Positions 20,305 to 29,661 of a DNA stretch of 64,000 nt are shown here, piece by piece. The notes under the pieces were generated by a model. That model did not search any database. It saw only the letters and a program-made list of their open reading frames with translations, and was not told the DNA's origin. Source of the stretch: Parazoarcus communis (GTDB taxonomy: Bacteria; Pseudomonadota; Gammaproteobacteria; Burkholderiales; Rhodocyclaceae); contig NZ_CP022188.1 of assembly GCF_003111665.1 (NCBI RefSeq), positions 3,472,001-3,536,000 of the forward strand. The letters are read 5' to 3'. Numbering within the stretch: the first letter of the stretch is position 1; each line of letters opens with the position of its first letter. The position numbers were made by a program, and so were the translations under genes.

Positions 20305-22043
20305 TGAACGCGACTGCCCAGCAACGGGCCAGGCGGCAGCAGAAGGTCGAGGAGTTGTGCGCAGCCACGCTGCGTGCAATGACCGGCGATCCGGCGCTGC
20401 ATTACCGCGGCCGACGATTGCACCAAGGCACGCGGCCGTTGCCGATGCATGCGCCGCATCTGCGCGTCGATCCCGATCTGGATGACTTCGCCGACTGCCG
20501 TGCGGCCGCCGATGGCATGGCGCTGCGCCTGCTGCACTCCGACCCCGCGCTGCATCGCAGCCTGTGTCCGACGGGCGGGATCGAGCGCCTGGTCTTTGAA
20601 TGGCTTGAGCAGCTGCGGGTGGAAACCCATGTACCGGTGGATATGCCGGGCATGGCGGCCAACCTGCATCGGCGCTTCGAGGACTGGTCGCGCACCTTCT
20701 ACCGCGAAGGGCTCACCGAAGGCCGCCTCGGCATCCTGCTGTACACCGTGGTGCAGATGGTGTGGTCGCGCCTCAACGCCAGACCGGTGCTGGAGGAAAC
20801 CGAGGACTACATCGAAGGCACGCGCGCCTCGCTGGTAAGCACGCTCGGCACGCCGCTGGCGGGCATGCGCCGCAACCGCGGCGACCAGCGCGCCTTTGCC
20901 GCGCACGCGCTGGAAGCCGCCCGTGTGGTGGGTGAAACCATGCGCGCCGACATGGCCGAGGCTGGCGCAGAAGCCGACGAGGCCGACCCTGATGACGAGG
21001 AGGAAGCCAAGAGCCGCTTCGCGCTTCTGCTCGATTTCGACCAGGACGAGGGCGACGGCGACAACATCGCTGCAGCGACCACGGGCGAGTCGAAGGTGTT
21101 CGGTGACGCGGAGCAGGCCTATCGCGTCTACACAACGCGATTCGATACCGAAGTTGCCGCCGGCACGCTGGTGCGCAAGGCGCTGCTGCGCGAGTACCGC
21201 GAACGGGTGGACAAGCGCATCGCCGAACAGGGCATCAACCTCCCGCGGCTGGCGCGCATGCTCGGCGCGATCCTTGCACAGCCGCAGCGCGATGGTTGGT
21301 TGTTCGGGCAGGAGGAGGGCACCATCGACGGTGCCCGTCTGTCTCAGCTCATCAGCTCTCCGGCTGAGCGGCGCTTGTTCCGCCAGGATCAGTACAAGCC
21401 CACGGCAGACTGCATCGTCACCTTCCTCGTGGATTGCTCCGGGTCGATGAAGACGCATGCGGAGCCGGTGGCAGCAATGATCGATCTGCTGATCCGCGCC
21501 CTCGAAATGGTGGGCGTGACGACCGAATTGCTCGGCTTCACCACCGGTGCGTGGAACGGCGGGCGTGCGGTCAAGGAGTGGATGAGCCATGGGCGGCCGG
21601 CCAACCCCGGGCGCCTCAACGAAGTCACTCACATGGTGTTCAAGGAGGCGGAACGCAACTGGCGGCGTTCGCGGGTGGACATGATGGCGCTGCTCAAGCC
21701 CGATCTCTTTCGTGAGGGCATCGACGGCGAGGCGGTGGACTGGGCGTGCAACCGCATGCTGGCGCGCGACGAGGCACGGCGCATCCTGATCGTGATCTCC
21801 GACGGTTGTCCGGCCGACAGCGCGACCGGGCGTGCCAATGATGATTTCTATCTCGACAACCATCTGAAGGATGTCGTCGCACGCCGCGAACAGCAGGGTG
21901 CGGTGGAGATTCTGGGGCTCGGTGTGGGGCTTGATCTGAGCCCGTTCTACCGACGTTGCCTGGCAACCGACATGAGCCAGGCGCTCGACAACAATCTGTT
22001 TTACGAAATCGTTCAGCTCATCGGCGGGCGGCATCGGCGGTGA
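20304..22043 (+). CDS. CobT-like VWA-domain protein, partner of the CobS-like ATPase
   Basis: The 579-residue protein has a CobT-type N-terminal half and an acidic linker (about 224-240, EADEADPDDEEEAK). A C-terminal von Willebrand A domain follows, with the MIDAS motif DCSGSM at about 377-382 and the later residues VISDGCPAD. In cobaltochelatase the VWA subunit links the AAA+ ring to the large CobN subunit. TAATG coupling with the ATPase gene shows that the two act as a pair. The target protein is unknown. Confidence 0.8.
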   Translation: MNATAQQRARRQQKVEELCAATLRAMTGDPALHYRGRRLHQGTRPLPMHAPHLRVDPDLDDFADCRAAADGMALRLLHSDPALHRSLCPTGGIERLVFEWLEQLRVETHVPVDMPGMAANLHRRFEDWSRTFYREGLTEGRLGILLYTVVQMVWSRLNARPVLEETEDYIEGTRASLVSTLGTPLAGMRRNRGDQRAFAAHALEAARVVGETMRADMAEAGAEADEADPDDEEEAKSRFALLLDFDQDEGDGDNIAAATTGESKVFGDAEQAYRVYTTRFDTEVAAGTLVRKALLREYRERVDKRIAEQGINLPRLARMLGAILAQPQRDGWLFGQEEGTIDGARLSQLISSPAERRLFRQDQYKPTADCIVTFLVDCSGSMKTHAEPVAAMIDLLIRALEMVGVTTELLGFTTGAWNGGRAVKEWMSHGRPANPGRLNEVTHMVFKEAERNWRRSRVDMMALLKPDLFREGIDGEAVDWACNRMLARDEARRILIVISDGCPADSATGRANDDFYLDNHLKDVVARREQQGAVEILGLGVGLDLSPFYRRCLATDMSQALDNNLFYEIVQLIGGRHRR

Positions 22044-22079
22044 TTGAATGTTCCGCCTATTATTTCAGGAGAGCTGCAA

Positions 22080-22448
22080 GTGACAGTAAGGGTGATCGAG
22101 TTTGGCAATCCCGACGTGAAAGCGACGCAGAGCCGGCTCGCCGACATGCCCGATCGTGTGGTGGCGGGTGATCCGCAGCATACGAACGCAACGTATTTCG
22201 AGAATGCCGGCGGGGAAGTCATTGCCGGTACGTGGACCAGTACGCCCGGCAGATGGCATGCATTTACCGACCGCGACGAGTTCTGCTACATCATCAGCGG
22301 GCATGTACGTCTGATCGCGGAGGACGGCAGTGCGCAGACCTTCAGGACGGGCGACGCATTCGTGATACCGAATGGCTTTCGCGGCTTCTGGGATGTGGTC
22401 GAAACGACGACCAAGCACTATGTGATCCGCAGCTACAAAGCCGATTGA
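22080..22448 (+). CDS. Small cupin-fold protein (DUF861 type)
   Basis: The 122-residue single-domain cupin carries GRWHAFTDRDEFCYIISG, TFRTGDAFVIPNGFRGFW and a closing KHYVIRSY strand. This resembles the EutQ/DUF861 cupins that bind a metal or small carboxylate. GTG 22080 is preferred because AGGAGAG stands 6 nt before it; an in-frame TTG at 22044 has no site. It is the third gene of the cobS/T-like operon. Function unknown. Confidence 0.75.
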   Translation: MTVRVIEFGNPDVKATQSRLADMPDRVVAGDPQHTNATYFENAGGEVIAGTWTSTPGRWHAFTDRDEFCYIISGHVRLIAEDGSAQTFRTGDAFVIPNGFRGFWDVVETTTKHYVIRSYKAD

Positions 22449-22474
22449 GCGCCGCTGCGCAGGAGAAACAGGCG

Positions 22475-22828
22475 ATGACCAAGAAGAGAGTGGTAACCCA
22501 GTTTGGAATGGGCACTTCGATCCGCAGCAAGAACTACACCGAGGCCGCTGCGCGCGCAATTCGCGACGCGCTGTGGCACAACTCGCTGAACGTGGCGGAG
22601 GCCTTCGGCTTTCCGAAAACCGCGATGATCATCGACGTGGAGATCGGAGTGCAGAAACCGGAAGAGGTCGATATCCCGGCGCTGCACGGAATCTTTCCCT
22701 ACGGCCAGCCCTCGATCACCGTGGTCAAGGGCGGGCTCGACATTACGAAGCCGCACACCGACGGCCTGACCGTGATTGCAAATGCCGCAATCATCGTATC
22801 GTTCGACATGGAGCCCGCAAATGACTGA
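22475..22828 (+). CDS. Lin0512-family protein, first paralogue
   Basis: The 117-residue protein has the Lin0512-family pattern: GMGTSIRSKNYTEAAARAIRD, DVEIGVQKPEEVD, FPYGQPSITVVKGGLDI. The family has no established biochemical role that I know of. AGGAGA precedes the ATG. Its last codons overlap the start of the second paralogue by 8 nt. Confidence 0.8.
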   Translation: MTKKRVVTQFGMGTSIRSKNYTEAAARAIRDALWHNSLNVAEAFGFPKTAMIIDVEIGVQKPEEVDIPALHGIFPYGQPSITVVKGGLDITKPHTDGLTVIANAAIIVSFDMEPAND

Positions 22829-23204
22829 GGCGATCACGGAGAAACGCATCATTCTCGAGATGGGTACCGGCAATGATCTCTACGGTGCCGACTACACCAA
22901 GGCCGCCATCCGCGCGGTACACGACGCCCTGCATCACTCGTCAATCGTGCTGTTCAAGTCGCTGGGCTACGATCACTTGAGCATGCGGGTGCAGGTCACG
23001 ATCGGTGTGCAGGAGCCGGACAAGGTCGACACCGATCGCGTGGCTGCGGAGTTGCCGCGTGGCCGGGCAGAGGTGACGGCGGTGATTGGCGGGCTCAATG
23101 TACGGGATGACGAACAGGATACGACGCACGTGATTGCCACTGCGGCCGTCGAAGCCTATCTGCCGGTGGATGCGGCGGACTGGCGTCTGATCGAGCGCAG
23201 CTGA
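22821..23204 (+). CDS. Lin0512-family protein, second paralogue
   Basis: The 127-residue protein is related to the preceding gene. Shared positions include EMGTGNDLYGADYTKAA, IGVQEPDKVD, LPRGRAEVTAVIGGLNV. The tandem, overlapping arrangement suggests a heteromeric complex of the two. It is the last gene of the iclR-cobS/T-cupin operon and is followed by a hairpin. Confidence 0.8.
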   Translation: MTEAITEKRIILEMGTGNDLYGADYTKAAIRAVHDALHHSSIVLFKSLGYDHLSMRVQVTIGVQEPDKVDTDRVAAELPRGRAEVTAVIGGLNVRDDEQDTTHVIATAAVEAYLPVDAADWRLIERS

Positions 23205-23218
23205 GCGGCGGCGGGTAA

Positions 23219-23246
23219 GCTGCCCGCATTGACTTGCGCGGGCAGC
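23219..23246. terminator. Bidirectional hairpin between convergent genes
   Basis: GCTGCCCGC and GCGGGCAGC form a perfect 9-bp stem with a 10-nt loop, between the Lin0512 stop (23204) and the end of the GGDEF-EAL gene (23254). There is no long T tract. Confidence 0.55.
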
Positions 23247-23253
23247 AAGGTGC

Positions 23254-25878
23254 TCACCAGTGCTCGATGGCTACGGGTCTCCCGAACAGGTAGCCCTGGA
23301 ACTGCAGGCATCCGTATTCGATCAGCAGGTCGCGCTGTGCTTGCGTTTCGACGCCTTCGGCGATGACCGCGATTCCCAGTGACTGTCCGATCGCGACGAT
23401 GGCCCTGACAATTGCCGCGTCGTTCCGGTCGTGGTTGATATCACGTACGAAGGACTGGTCGATCTTGACCTGATCCAGCGGCAGGCGCTTGAGGTAGGAC
23501 AAGGACGAGTAGCCGGTGCCGAAGTCATCGAGGGAAAAGGTGATGCCCTGGCTTTTCAGGCGCTGCATGCGCGCGACCACTTCATCGACACGCTCGAGGA
23601 CCACGCTTTCGGTCAGCTCCAGCTTCAGCCGCGACGGGCTCACGCCTGAGCGTTGCAGCTGTTCGACGACCTGCTCTACAAACTGCGGCTGGTGAAACTG
23701 GCGCGCGCTCACGTTGACCGAAATCGTGAGTTCCCGGGTTTGCGGATCGTCACTCCAGCGTTTGAGCTGCTCGCAGGCCGTCTGCAGAACCCAGTCGCCG
23801 AGCGGAAGAATGAGGCCGGTGTCCTCGGCAACAGGAATGAACTGAGCTGGCGAAACCGGATCGGCATCGCGCGGAAACCATCGTAGCAGTGCCTCGGCAC
23901 CGATTCGTCGCCCATCCCGGTCCACCAGCGGCTGGTAATGGAGTCTGAACTCATCTTCGCGCAATCCCCGCCGCAGGGCCGACTCCATTTTCATTCTGCT
24001 GTCGATCGCGGACTGCATGTCGGTGTTGAAGAAGCGGACGGTATTCCTGCCGGCCTTCTTGGCCTGGTAGAGGGCTACGTCGGCCTGCTTGAACAGCACG
24101 TCGAGGCTGAGTTCGTTGCCCTTGAACACGGTGATGCCGATGCTGGTGCTGCAATGGTAGGGCGCGTCACCGTTGCCGAGCGAAAAGGCCTCGCCGAGTC
24201 CATGGCGGCATTGCTCGGCAATCAGTCCTGCCTCGAGTGCTGCCGAGGACTCGTCCGTGCCCAGGGCTTCTGCGATCACGATGTATTCGTCCCCGCCCAG
24301 TCGCGAAACCGTATCCTCATGACGAACGTGCGCTGCCAGACGGCGCGCGACCTCGACAAGCAGATGGTCGCCGACATCGTGGCCCTGGGTGTCATTCAGG
24401 TCCTTGAAGCGATCCAGGTCAAGCATGATCAGGGCACCGTACTCGCCGCTGCGCTTGCTGGCAGAGACGGCCTGGCTCAGCCGGTCCATCAGCAGGCGGC
24501 GGTTCGGCAGCCCGGTCAGCGAATCGAAGTACGCCAGGCTCCGGATCTTGTCTTCGGCCAGTTTGCGCTCGGTGATGTCGAGGGCCGTGCCGTAGTGGCG
24601 CAGTGGCCTGCCTGCTGCGTCGAAGTCGGTCGCGCAGCTGACCTCCAGCCAGCGAGAACTTCCGTCGGGACGAACGAGGTGGGAGATCAGTGGCGGGAGC
24701 TTGGCCCCTTCGGGCGCGGCCGCGAGCAGTGAAAGGTAATCTTCGTGCTTCTTGCGCTCATCCGGGTGGATCCACTCCCTGAGCGTCGGCCAGTCCAGCG
24801 CGGTGGGGGAGCGCCCTGCGATGCGAAAAAGCTCGTCCGCCCACCTGATGCGCCCGCTCGCCATATCCAGCGACCAGTCGCCCATTCCGGCAATGCCGAG
24901 CGCGCGCTCGAGCTCCACCTTGCGGCGATCCAGTTCGCGCCGGAGTTGCCGGTTCCAGACCAAGGCGGTGAAATACCCGAATGCGACGATGCAGCTGAAA
25001 ATCACCAGCCACGGAAACAGGCGGCTGGCGAGGCTTGGCGGGCCGAGCTGCACCAGATCCCTGGACTGCGTGGGCAACCATCTCGACAGAATCTCGCTCT
25101 GCTTCTCGGACGGCACACTATCAAGTGCTCTGTCGATGAGGTGTGCAAGCTCGGGCCAGTCGCTGCGAATGCCGAAGCGCTGGCCGTTGCCCTGCATGTC
25201 GAAGGCGCCATTCACCTTGAGATTGGAGATGCCGTGCTGCGCGGCAAGAAACGTATTCACGCCCAGCACGCCGATATAGGCATCTGCCGTGCCGGACGCA
25301 ACCGCCTGAAGGCCGTCGAGTGGCGTTGGTACGTAGTACGGATGGAGGCCGGGGATGGCGTCGTTTGCCTGCGCGGAGGCCGAATAGCCGGTCACCAGGG
25401 TAATCCGCGTCCTTGAGAGCGCTTCGAGCGACTCCAGCTGCGGCGAATCCCTTCGGGTCATGACGACGAGCGGGGTCGTCAGATAGACGCGGCTGAACGC
25501 CATGAATGTCTCGCGTTCGGGCAGGCGCACTACGGTTGCCACCGCGTCGAGCCGGCGTTCGCGCACGGCCTGCATGAGTTCGGGCCACTTGAGATGTGAG
25601 CTGATCTCGAATCGAATGCCAAGGGCCTTCTCGATCAGCGACAGATACTCCGGCACGATCCCCTTGATCTCTCCGCGCTCGCCGGTGAAGGAGTAGGGCG
25701 CGTAGTTGGCGTCGATCCCAAGGCGGATCACCGGATGTGCCCGAAGCCACTGTCTGTCCGCGCTAGACAAGGAAGTCGGTGTACCCGGGACCGCATCATG
25801 CGCATGGGCAGGGCATGCCATGGCAACGATGAACGCGAACAGCAGCAGTAGGGAGCGGTATGAAAAAAGGTGATTCAT
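23254..25878 (-). CDS. Periplasmic-sensor diguanylate cyclase/phosphodiesterase (SBP_bac_3-PAS-GGDEF-EAL)
   Basis: The 874-residue inner-membrane signalling protein has a signal peptide (MNHLFSYRSLLLLFAFIVAMA). A type-3 solute-binding domain (about 45-280, VIRLGIDANYAPYSF) follows, then a membrane helix near 300-320, a PAS-like region (about 330-455), a GGDEF domain (GGDEY) and an EAL domain ([29 protein letters not shown]). The GGDEY and EAL signatures are intact, so both activities are possible. The binding domain implies control by an external amino-acid-like solute. I chose the ATG at 25878 because it gives a clean signal peptide; one at 25932 would not. Confidence 0.9.
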   Translation of the reverse strand: MNHLFSYRSLLLLFAFIVAMACPAHAHDAVPGTPTSLSSADRQWLRAHPVIRLGIDANYAPYSFTGERGEIKGIVPEYLSLIEKALGIRFEISSHLKWPELMQAVRERRLDAVATVVRLPERETFMAFSRVYLTTPLVVMTRRDSPQLESLEALSRTRITLVTGYSASAQANDAIPGLHPYYVPTPLDGLQAVASGTADAYIGVLGVNTFLAAQHGISNLKVNGAFDMQGNGQRFGIRSDWPELAHLIDRALDSVPSEKQSEILSRWLPTQSRDLVQLGPPSLASRLFPWLVIFSCIVAFGYFTALVWNRQLRRELDRRKVELERALGIAGMGDWSLDMASGRIRWADELFRIAGRSPTALDWPTLREWIHPDERKKHEDYLSLLAAAPEGAKLPPLISHLVRPDGSSRWLEVSCATDFDAAGRPLRHYGTALDITERKLAEDKIRSLAYFDSLTGLPNRRLLMDRLSQAVSASKRSGEYGALIMLDLDRFKDLNDTQGHDVGDHLLVEVARRLAAHVRHEDTVSRLGGDEYIVIAEALGTDESSAALEAGLIAEQCRHGLGEAFSLGNGDAPYHCSTSIGITVFKGNELSLDVLFKQADVALYQAKKAGRNTVRFFNTDMQSAIDSRMKMESALRRGLREDEFRLHYQPLVDRDGRRIGAEALLRWFPRDADPVSPAQFIPVAEDTGLILPLGDWVLQTACEQLKRWSDDPQTRELTISVNVSARQFHQPQFVEQVVEQLQRSGVSPSRLKLELTESVVLERVDEVVARMQRLKSQGITFSLDDFGTGYSSLSYLKRLPLDQVKIDQSFVRDINHDRNDAAIVRAIVAIGQSLGIAVIAEGVETQAQRDLLIEYGCLQFQGYLFGRPVAIEHW

Positions 25879-26075
25879 GTGCAGCGACCGAGCGTGTCGG
25901 GCTGGTGCTGGAGCAAAGGGTAAGGCGCTCATTCTACGGAATAACCTCAGGGGGCGCGAAAGCCCGCAGGGGTCGCAGGGTCGCTGCCGGACCGCAGGGT
26001 GGGAACGGTGAGTCGATACGGCGGAGTGCGCAGTGGCGGTGCCGTTCGCGCATGACGGTGCGCGTGTTCTCGTCC

Positions 26076-26993
26076 CTAACTACCGGCCTGTGCAACACGC
26101 TTCGCGGGCAGGGCGCACAGGAGGGCACCGAGCGAGACGACGATGATGCCAGTGACCACGCGTAGTCCCAGTGCTTCGTCGAGAATGAAGTAGGCCCCGA
26201 TGGCGGACGTCCCCGGCACCAGGGCAAGCATCATCGATGCCTGATAGGGGCCGATCTTCTGGTTTGCGTAGCTGTACATTCCCCCTGCAAGCAGCGCTGC
26301 AATCAGGCCCTGATACACACACTGAAGCAGGATCTCGCCAGCGGATGCCTCGCTGATGGCCTGGGGTAGCCAGAGCAGGTAAACCGGCATGTAGGCCAGC
26401 ATCGAAAAACTCGCCACGCCCGAAATCGCGAGTTCCGGCCGCACTTGCCAGCGCCGCATCAGCAAGCCAAAGAGGGCCCAGCACAGTGCAGCGAGCAGGA
26501 ACAGGAGGTCACCGAGCCATTGCGCTTCTCCGCCCGGTTGCACGAGGCTCTCGTAGGCGATCAGCACAAGGCCGAAACTCGCGAGCAGGAAGGCGATCAC
26601 GATATGGCGCGCGAGGCTGAAGCCCGAGATGAAGGCCATGATCACGATGGTCCAGAACGGGATACCACCGTTCACGAAAACCCCCGCATGCGCGGTCGGG
26701 GCAAAGGCAAAGCCTGCATAGACCAGCATTGCGTAGCCCAGGCCGCCAAACACCGCGAGCACCATGTAGCGCGGCCAGTCGGACATGGGAACGCGCGACA
26801 CGAAAAAGGGCAGCGCAAGGACACCCGACACCGCGAAACGCATGGCGGAGAGGTCGTAGGGGCTCAGCACGCCCTTGCTGCCCAGGCGTGACACGATGTT
26901 GAAGCCAGACCAGCACAGCACGACGAGGCCGGCAGCGAGCAGGCCCCGCGTATGCGGGGAGAGACCTTGGGAGCTGTGTTCGGGGGACGTCAT
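26076..26993 (-). CDS. EamA-family (DMT) transporter
   Basis: The 305-residue protein has ten hydrophobic segments in two homologous halves, each with EamA features (LVVLCWSGFNIVSRLG early; MMLALVPGTSAIGAYFILDE late). It is likely an exporter of amino acids or metabolites. AAGGAA lies just before the ATG. Substrate unknown. Confidence 0.85.
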   Translation of the reverse strand: MTSPEHSSQGLSPHTRGLLAAGLVVLCWSGFNIVSRLGSKGVLSPYDLSAMRFAVSGVLALPFFVSRVPMSDWPRYMVLAVFGGLGYAMLVYAGFAFAPTAHAGVFVNGGIPFWTIVIMAFISGFSLARHIVIAFLLASFGLVLIAYESLVQPGGEAQWLGDLLFLLAALCWALFGLLMRRWQVRPELAISGVASFSMLAYMPVYLLWLPQAISEASAGEILLQCVYQGLIAALLAGGMYSYANQKIGPYQASMMLALVPGTSAIGAYFILDEALGLRVVTGIIVVSLGALLCALPAKRVAQAGS

Positions 26994-27110
26994 TGGATTC
27001 CTTGTCTGCTCACGGTTCCGCCATGATCGACGTGGCAGGGGGCATCACAATACGGCAACGGCAGGTATCGCGCAGCACAATTCAGTCGCGCTGCAGCATG
27101 AGCCGGGGCG

Positions 27111-28427
27111 TCAGTTGCGCTGGAGCAGTTGGGCGCGATGACGGCGGAAAAGGAGCGCCATGACCAGCACCGTGAAGACGAGCCAGAGCGGGAGCAGGGT
27201 CAGGGCGCCTGCGAGGCCGTCGCCCATGCTGCCGGTGTCGCGGTAGGCCCGCAGCGCCAGTGCAAAAAGCAGGCTGACGAAACCGTATCCCAGGTTGAAA
27301 GCAAGGCCCTTGAACGACAGCACAGTCGCACGGTGACGTGAATCCACCGCAGCATTCAGGTAGTGGGACACGGCAAATCCAACCGCTGCCATGGCCGCAG
27401 AGAGCGGCAGGGCGAACAGCACGCCCCAGAGTGGAATACCCAGGGCCACGCCTGCCAGCCCGAGGACGGCGAGCGCTGCAAGCGCGCCGTAATTGCGCAG
27501 CATGGAGCCTGTCGTCACGAGTCTGCGTGCCATCGGCGCCACCACGATGCCGATGCCTGCCATCGTGGCGCCGATGATGCCAAAGCTGGCTTCGGGCAGG
27601 TCGATCATGCGGTAATAGGCACTGCCGAAAGTCATGAAGACACGGAGCACGCTGTCGATCAGCAAGCCGCCGATGATGACGAACAGGGCGATAGGGCTGC
27701 GCGCGATCCAGCGCCCGGCGTCGAGCATCGACTCCACCGCCTGTCTGGTCGTCGGGATTGCGGCCCCCGTCCTGTGGGCGGGCTCCTGCATGCGCAGGCA
27801 AACGATAAGCACTCCAAGCGCAGTGAGCAGATTGAGGTAGATCGGAAAACGCAGGGTGGTGGCCTGATCGAAGGTGAGTGCGAGGCCGGCACTGGCCGCC
27901 AGGTCGCTGAGCAGGCTTGGGTCGTACACCGCGCTGCCGATCAGCATCGCGACCACCATGCCGATGGCTTTCCACTGCATTACCCGGGCAAGTACCTGCG
28001 GCCATTCATGCTCGCGCCCTTCGTCCGCGAGGGCGTCGAAGGCGAGCGACTCGTCCGCACCGCTCGCCATTGCCTCGGCCAGTCCGCTCAGGACACGGTT
28101 GAGCAGGCAGAACAGAAAAAGCACGAGTCCGCCGTTTTGCGGTGCAGCAGCGAGGACCAGCATTTCAGCTACCATGAAAACGGCTGCCGCGAGGACGAGT
28201 GGCCGGCGGCCGAGGCGGTCGGCGAGCACGCCGGATGGCACCTCTGCCAGCACGATGACCAGGGCCCAGACGAAATTGAGCAGGGTGTACTGCGTGGCGG
28301 TGAGGCCGAGGTCAAGAAACAGGACGGCCAGAACCGGATAGTAGAAGCGCGAGTTGAACAGCACCCGGAACAGCACGAACAGGCGGCAATTATGGTCGGC
28401 GATATGCTGTCCGGAGGGCGCACTCAT
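27111..28427 (-). CDS. MFS transporter
   Basis: The 438-residue protein has about 12 membrane segments and the MFS loop motif GVLADRLGRRPL after helix 2. It resembles drug or metabolite exporters of the major facilitator superfamily. ATG 28427 has GGGAA upstream; the frame extends to 28457 but without a ribosome site. It is divergent from the amidohydrolase-like gene at 28807. Confidence 0.85.
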   Translation of the reverse strand: MSAPSGQHIADHNCRLFVLFRVLFNSRFYYPVLAVLFLDLGLTATQYTLLNFVWALVIVLAEVPSGVLADRLGRRPLVLAAAVFMVAEMLVLAAAPQNGGLVLFLFCLLNRVLSGLAEAMASGADESLAFDALADEGREHEWPQVLARVMQWKAIGMVVAMLIGSAVYDPSLLSDLAASAGLALTFDQATTLRFPIYLNLLTALGVLIVCLRMQEPAHRTGAAIPTTRQAVESMLDAGRWIARSPIALFVIIGGLLIDSVLRVFMTFGSAYYRMIDLPEASFGIIGATMAGIGIVVAPMARRLVTTGSMLRNYGALAALAVLGLAGVALGIPLWGVLFALPLSAAMAAVGFAVSHYLNAAVDSRHRATVLSFKGLAFNLGYGFVSLLFALALRAYRDTGSMGDGLAGALTLLPLWLVFTVLVMALLFRRHRAQLLQRN

Positions 28428-28806
28428 CGCGTCGTTCCCACGGTTGGCATGCGGCACGGAATACTGCGCATTCTCGGGGTAACGGGATCAGGCATGTCCG
28501 AGCGTGCTGGATGTCGCATATGAATGGCTTGCTGGCGATGTCTGCCGTGGCGTGAAATGCCTGAAGGCAGGTACATGCCGGATGCGCCTTTCCGCGGGAA
28601 TGTTCAGGGATCAAGTCAGCTTACCGGAAGCGTCGGGCAAGCGGGAGTGAGCGACTGCTGAATGTGCTTCGGAACACTATGTGCGAGAGCATACATACCG
28701 ATGCCGACTGGGTCCGTAGGATCAGAAGATGTGCGCAAGCAGCGGGGGCAGGCAAGGCGAACGGTTTCTCGGCCCCTCTCGATCCAGACTGTTAAGGACA
28801 AGAAGC
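28428..28806. other. Intergenic region, no gene seen
   Basis: This 379-bp divergent spacer lies between the MFS gene (minus) and the N-formylglutamate amidohydrolase-like gene (plus). Short overlapping frames here resemble nothing. It must hold both promoters, but I see no convincing operator. Confidence 0.5.
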
Positions 28807-29592
28807 ATGCTGGCAAGCACTCATGCCCGGGCACCGGGTGCATCAAGCGAAGGGGAGGAGATCCGGGACGCGTTGGTGATTACCTGCGAACACGGGGGCA
28901 ACCGGATTCCACCGGCCTATCGTCTGCTGTTCCGGTCTGTACACGACCTGGTGGCCTCCCATCGCGGATTCGACGCAGGGGCGCTGGTAATGGCGCGCTC
29001 GCTGGCGAGGGCGTTTTCCGCGCCGCTTGCGTATGGCACGGTGTGCCGCTTGCTGGTCGACCTGAACCGCTCGGTCGGGCACCGCCACCTGCATTTCGAG
29101 TCGGTTCGCAAGGCGCCACTTGCGGTGCGCGAGCACATTCTTGAGCGCTATTACCAACCTTATCGTGCTGAGGTCGAGCGCCTGATCATGCAGGCGGTCG
29201 AACGCCGTGGGCGGGCGATTCACATCTGCTCACACAGTTTTACCCCGGAGTTGAAGGGGCGACGGCGAGAGGCCGATATCGGTCTGCTCTATGACCCTTC
29301 GCGGCCCGGTGAGGTGGCGCTGTGCGAACGCTGGAAAACAGCGCTTGAGGCGTGTGCGCCGGAACTTGTGGTGCGCCGGAACTATCCCTATTCGGGGAAG
29401 GCGGACGGCGTGGCGGCCTGGTTCCGCGCTCGCCTTCCGGCAGATGCCTACGTCGGCATCGAACTGGAGATCAACCAGAAACACGTGGATGCAGCGAATC
29501 CGCAGTGGGCAGCACTGCGCAAGGCAGTGATCAACTCGCTGCGGATTGCGCTTGCCGGTGAAGGCCGGGGAGTGGTCAGGCCTGATGGCTGA
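28807..29592 (+). CDS. N-formylglutamate amidohydrolase-like protein
   Basis: The 261-residue protein has the FGase family pattern: VITCEHGGNRIP, HRGFDAGAL, LVDLNRSV, ICSHSFTPE and GIELEINQKH. The Glu/His pair of the first motif is a likely metal ligand set. HutG-type enzymes hydrolyse N-formylglutamate. No hut genes are nearby, so the substrate may be a different N-acyl or formyl amino acid. AAGGA precedes ATG 28807. The transglutaminase-like gene follows after 69 nt in the same direction. Confidence 0.8.
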   Translation: MLASTHARAPGASSEGEEIRDALVITCEHGGNRIPPAYRLLFRSVHDLVASHRGFDAGALVMARSLARAFSAPLAYGTVCRLLVDLNRSVGHRHLHFESVRKAPLAVREHILERYYQPYRAEVERLIMQAVERRGRAIHICSHSFTPELKGRRREADIGLLYDPSRPGEVALCERWKTALEACAPELVVRRNYPYSGKADGVAAWFRARLPADAYVGIELEINQKHVDAANPQWAALRKAVINSLRIALAGEGRGVVRPDG

Positions 29593-29661
29593 CCGGGCGC
29601 GATCTCCGGTGGCCCGGAGCTTGAGCCCGGTCCGGCTTTGCCTCAATGAAGGAGAGACATT

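Noticed and set aside
20301..22034. 577-codon minus-strand frame opposite the CobT-like gene
   Set aside because: Antisense shadow; the plus frame has the VWA MIDAS motif and coupled start.
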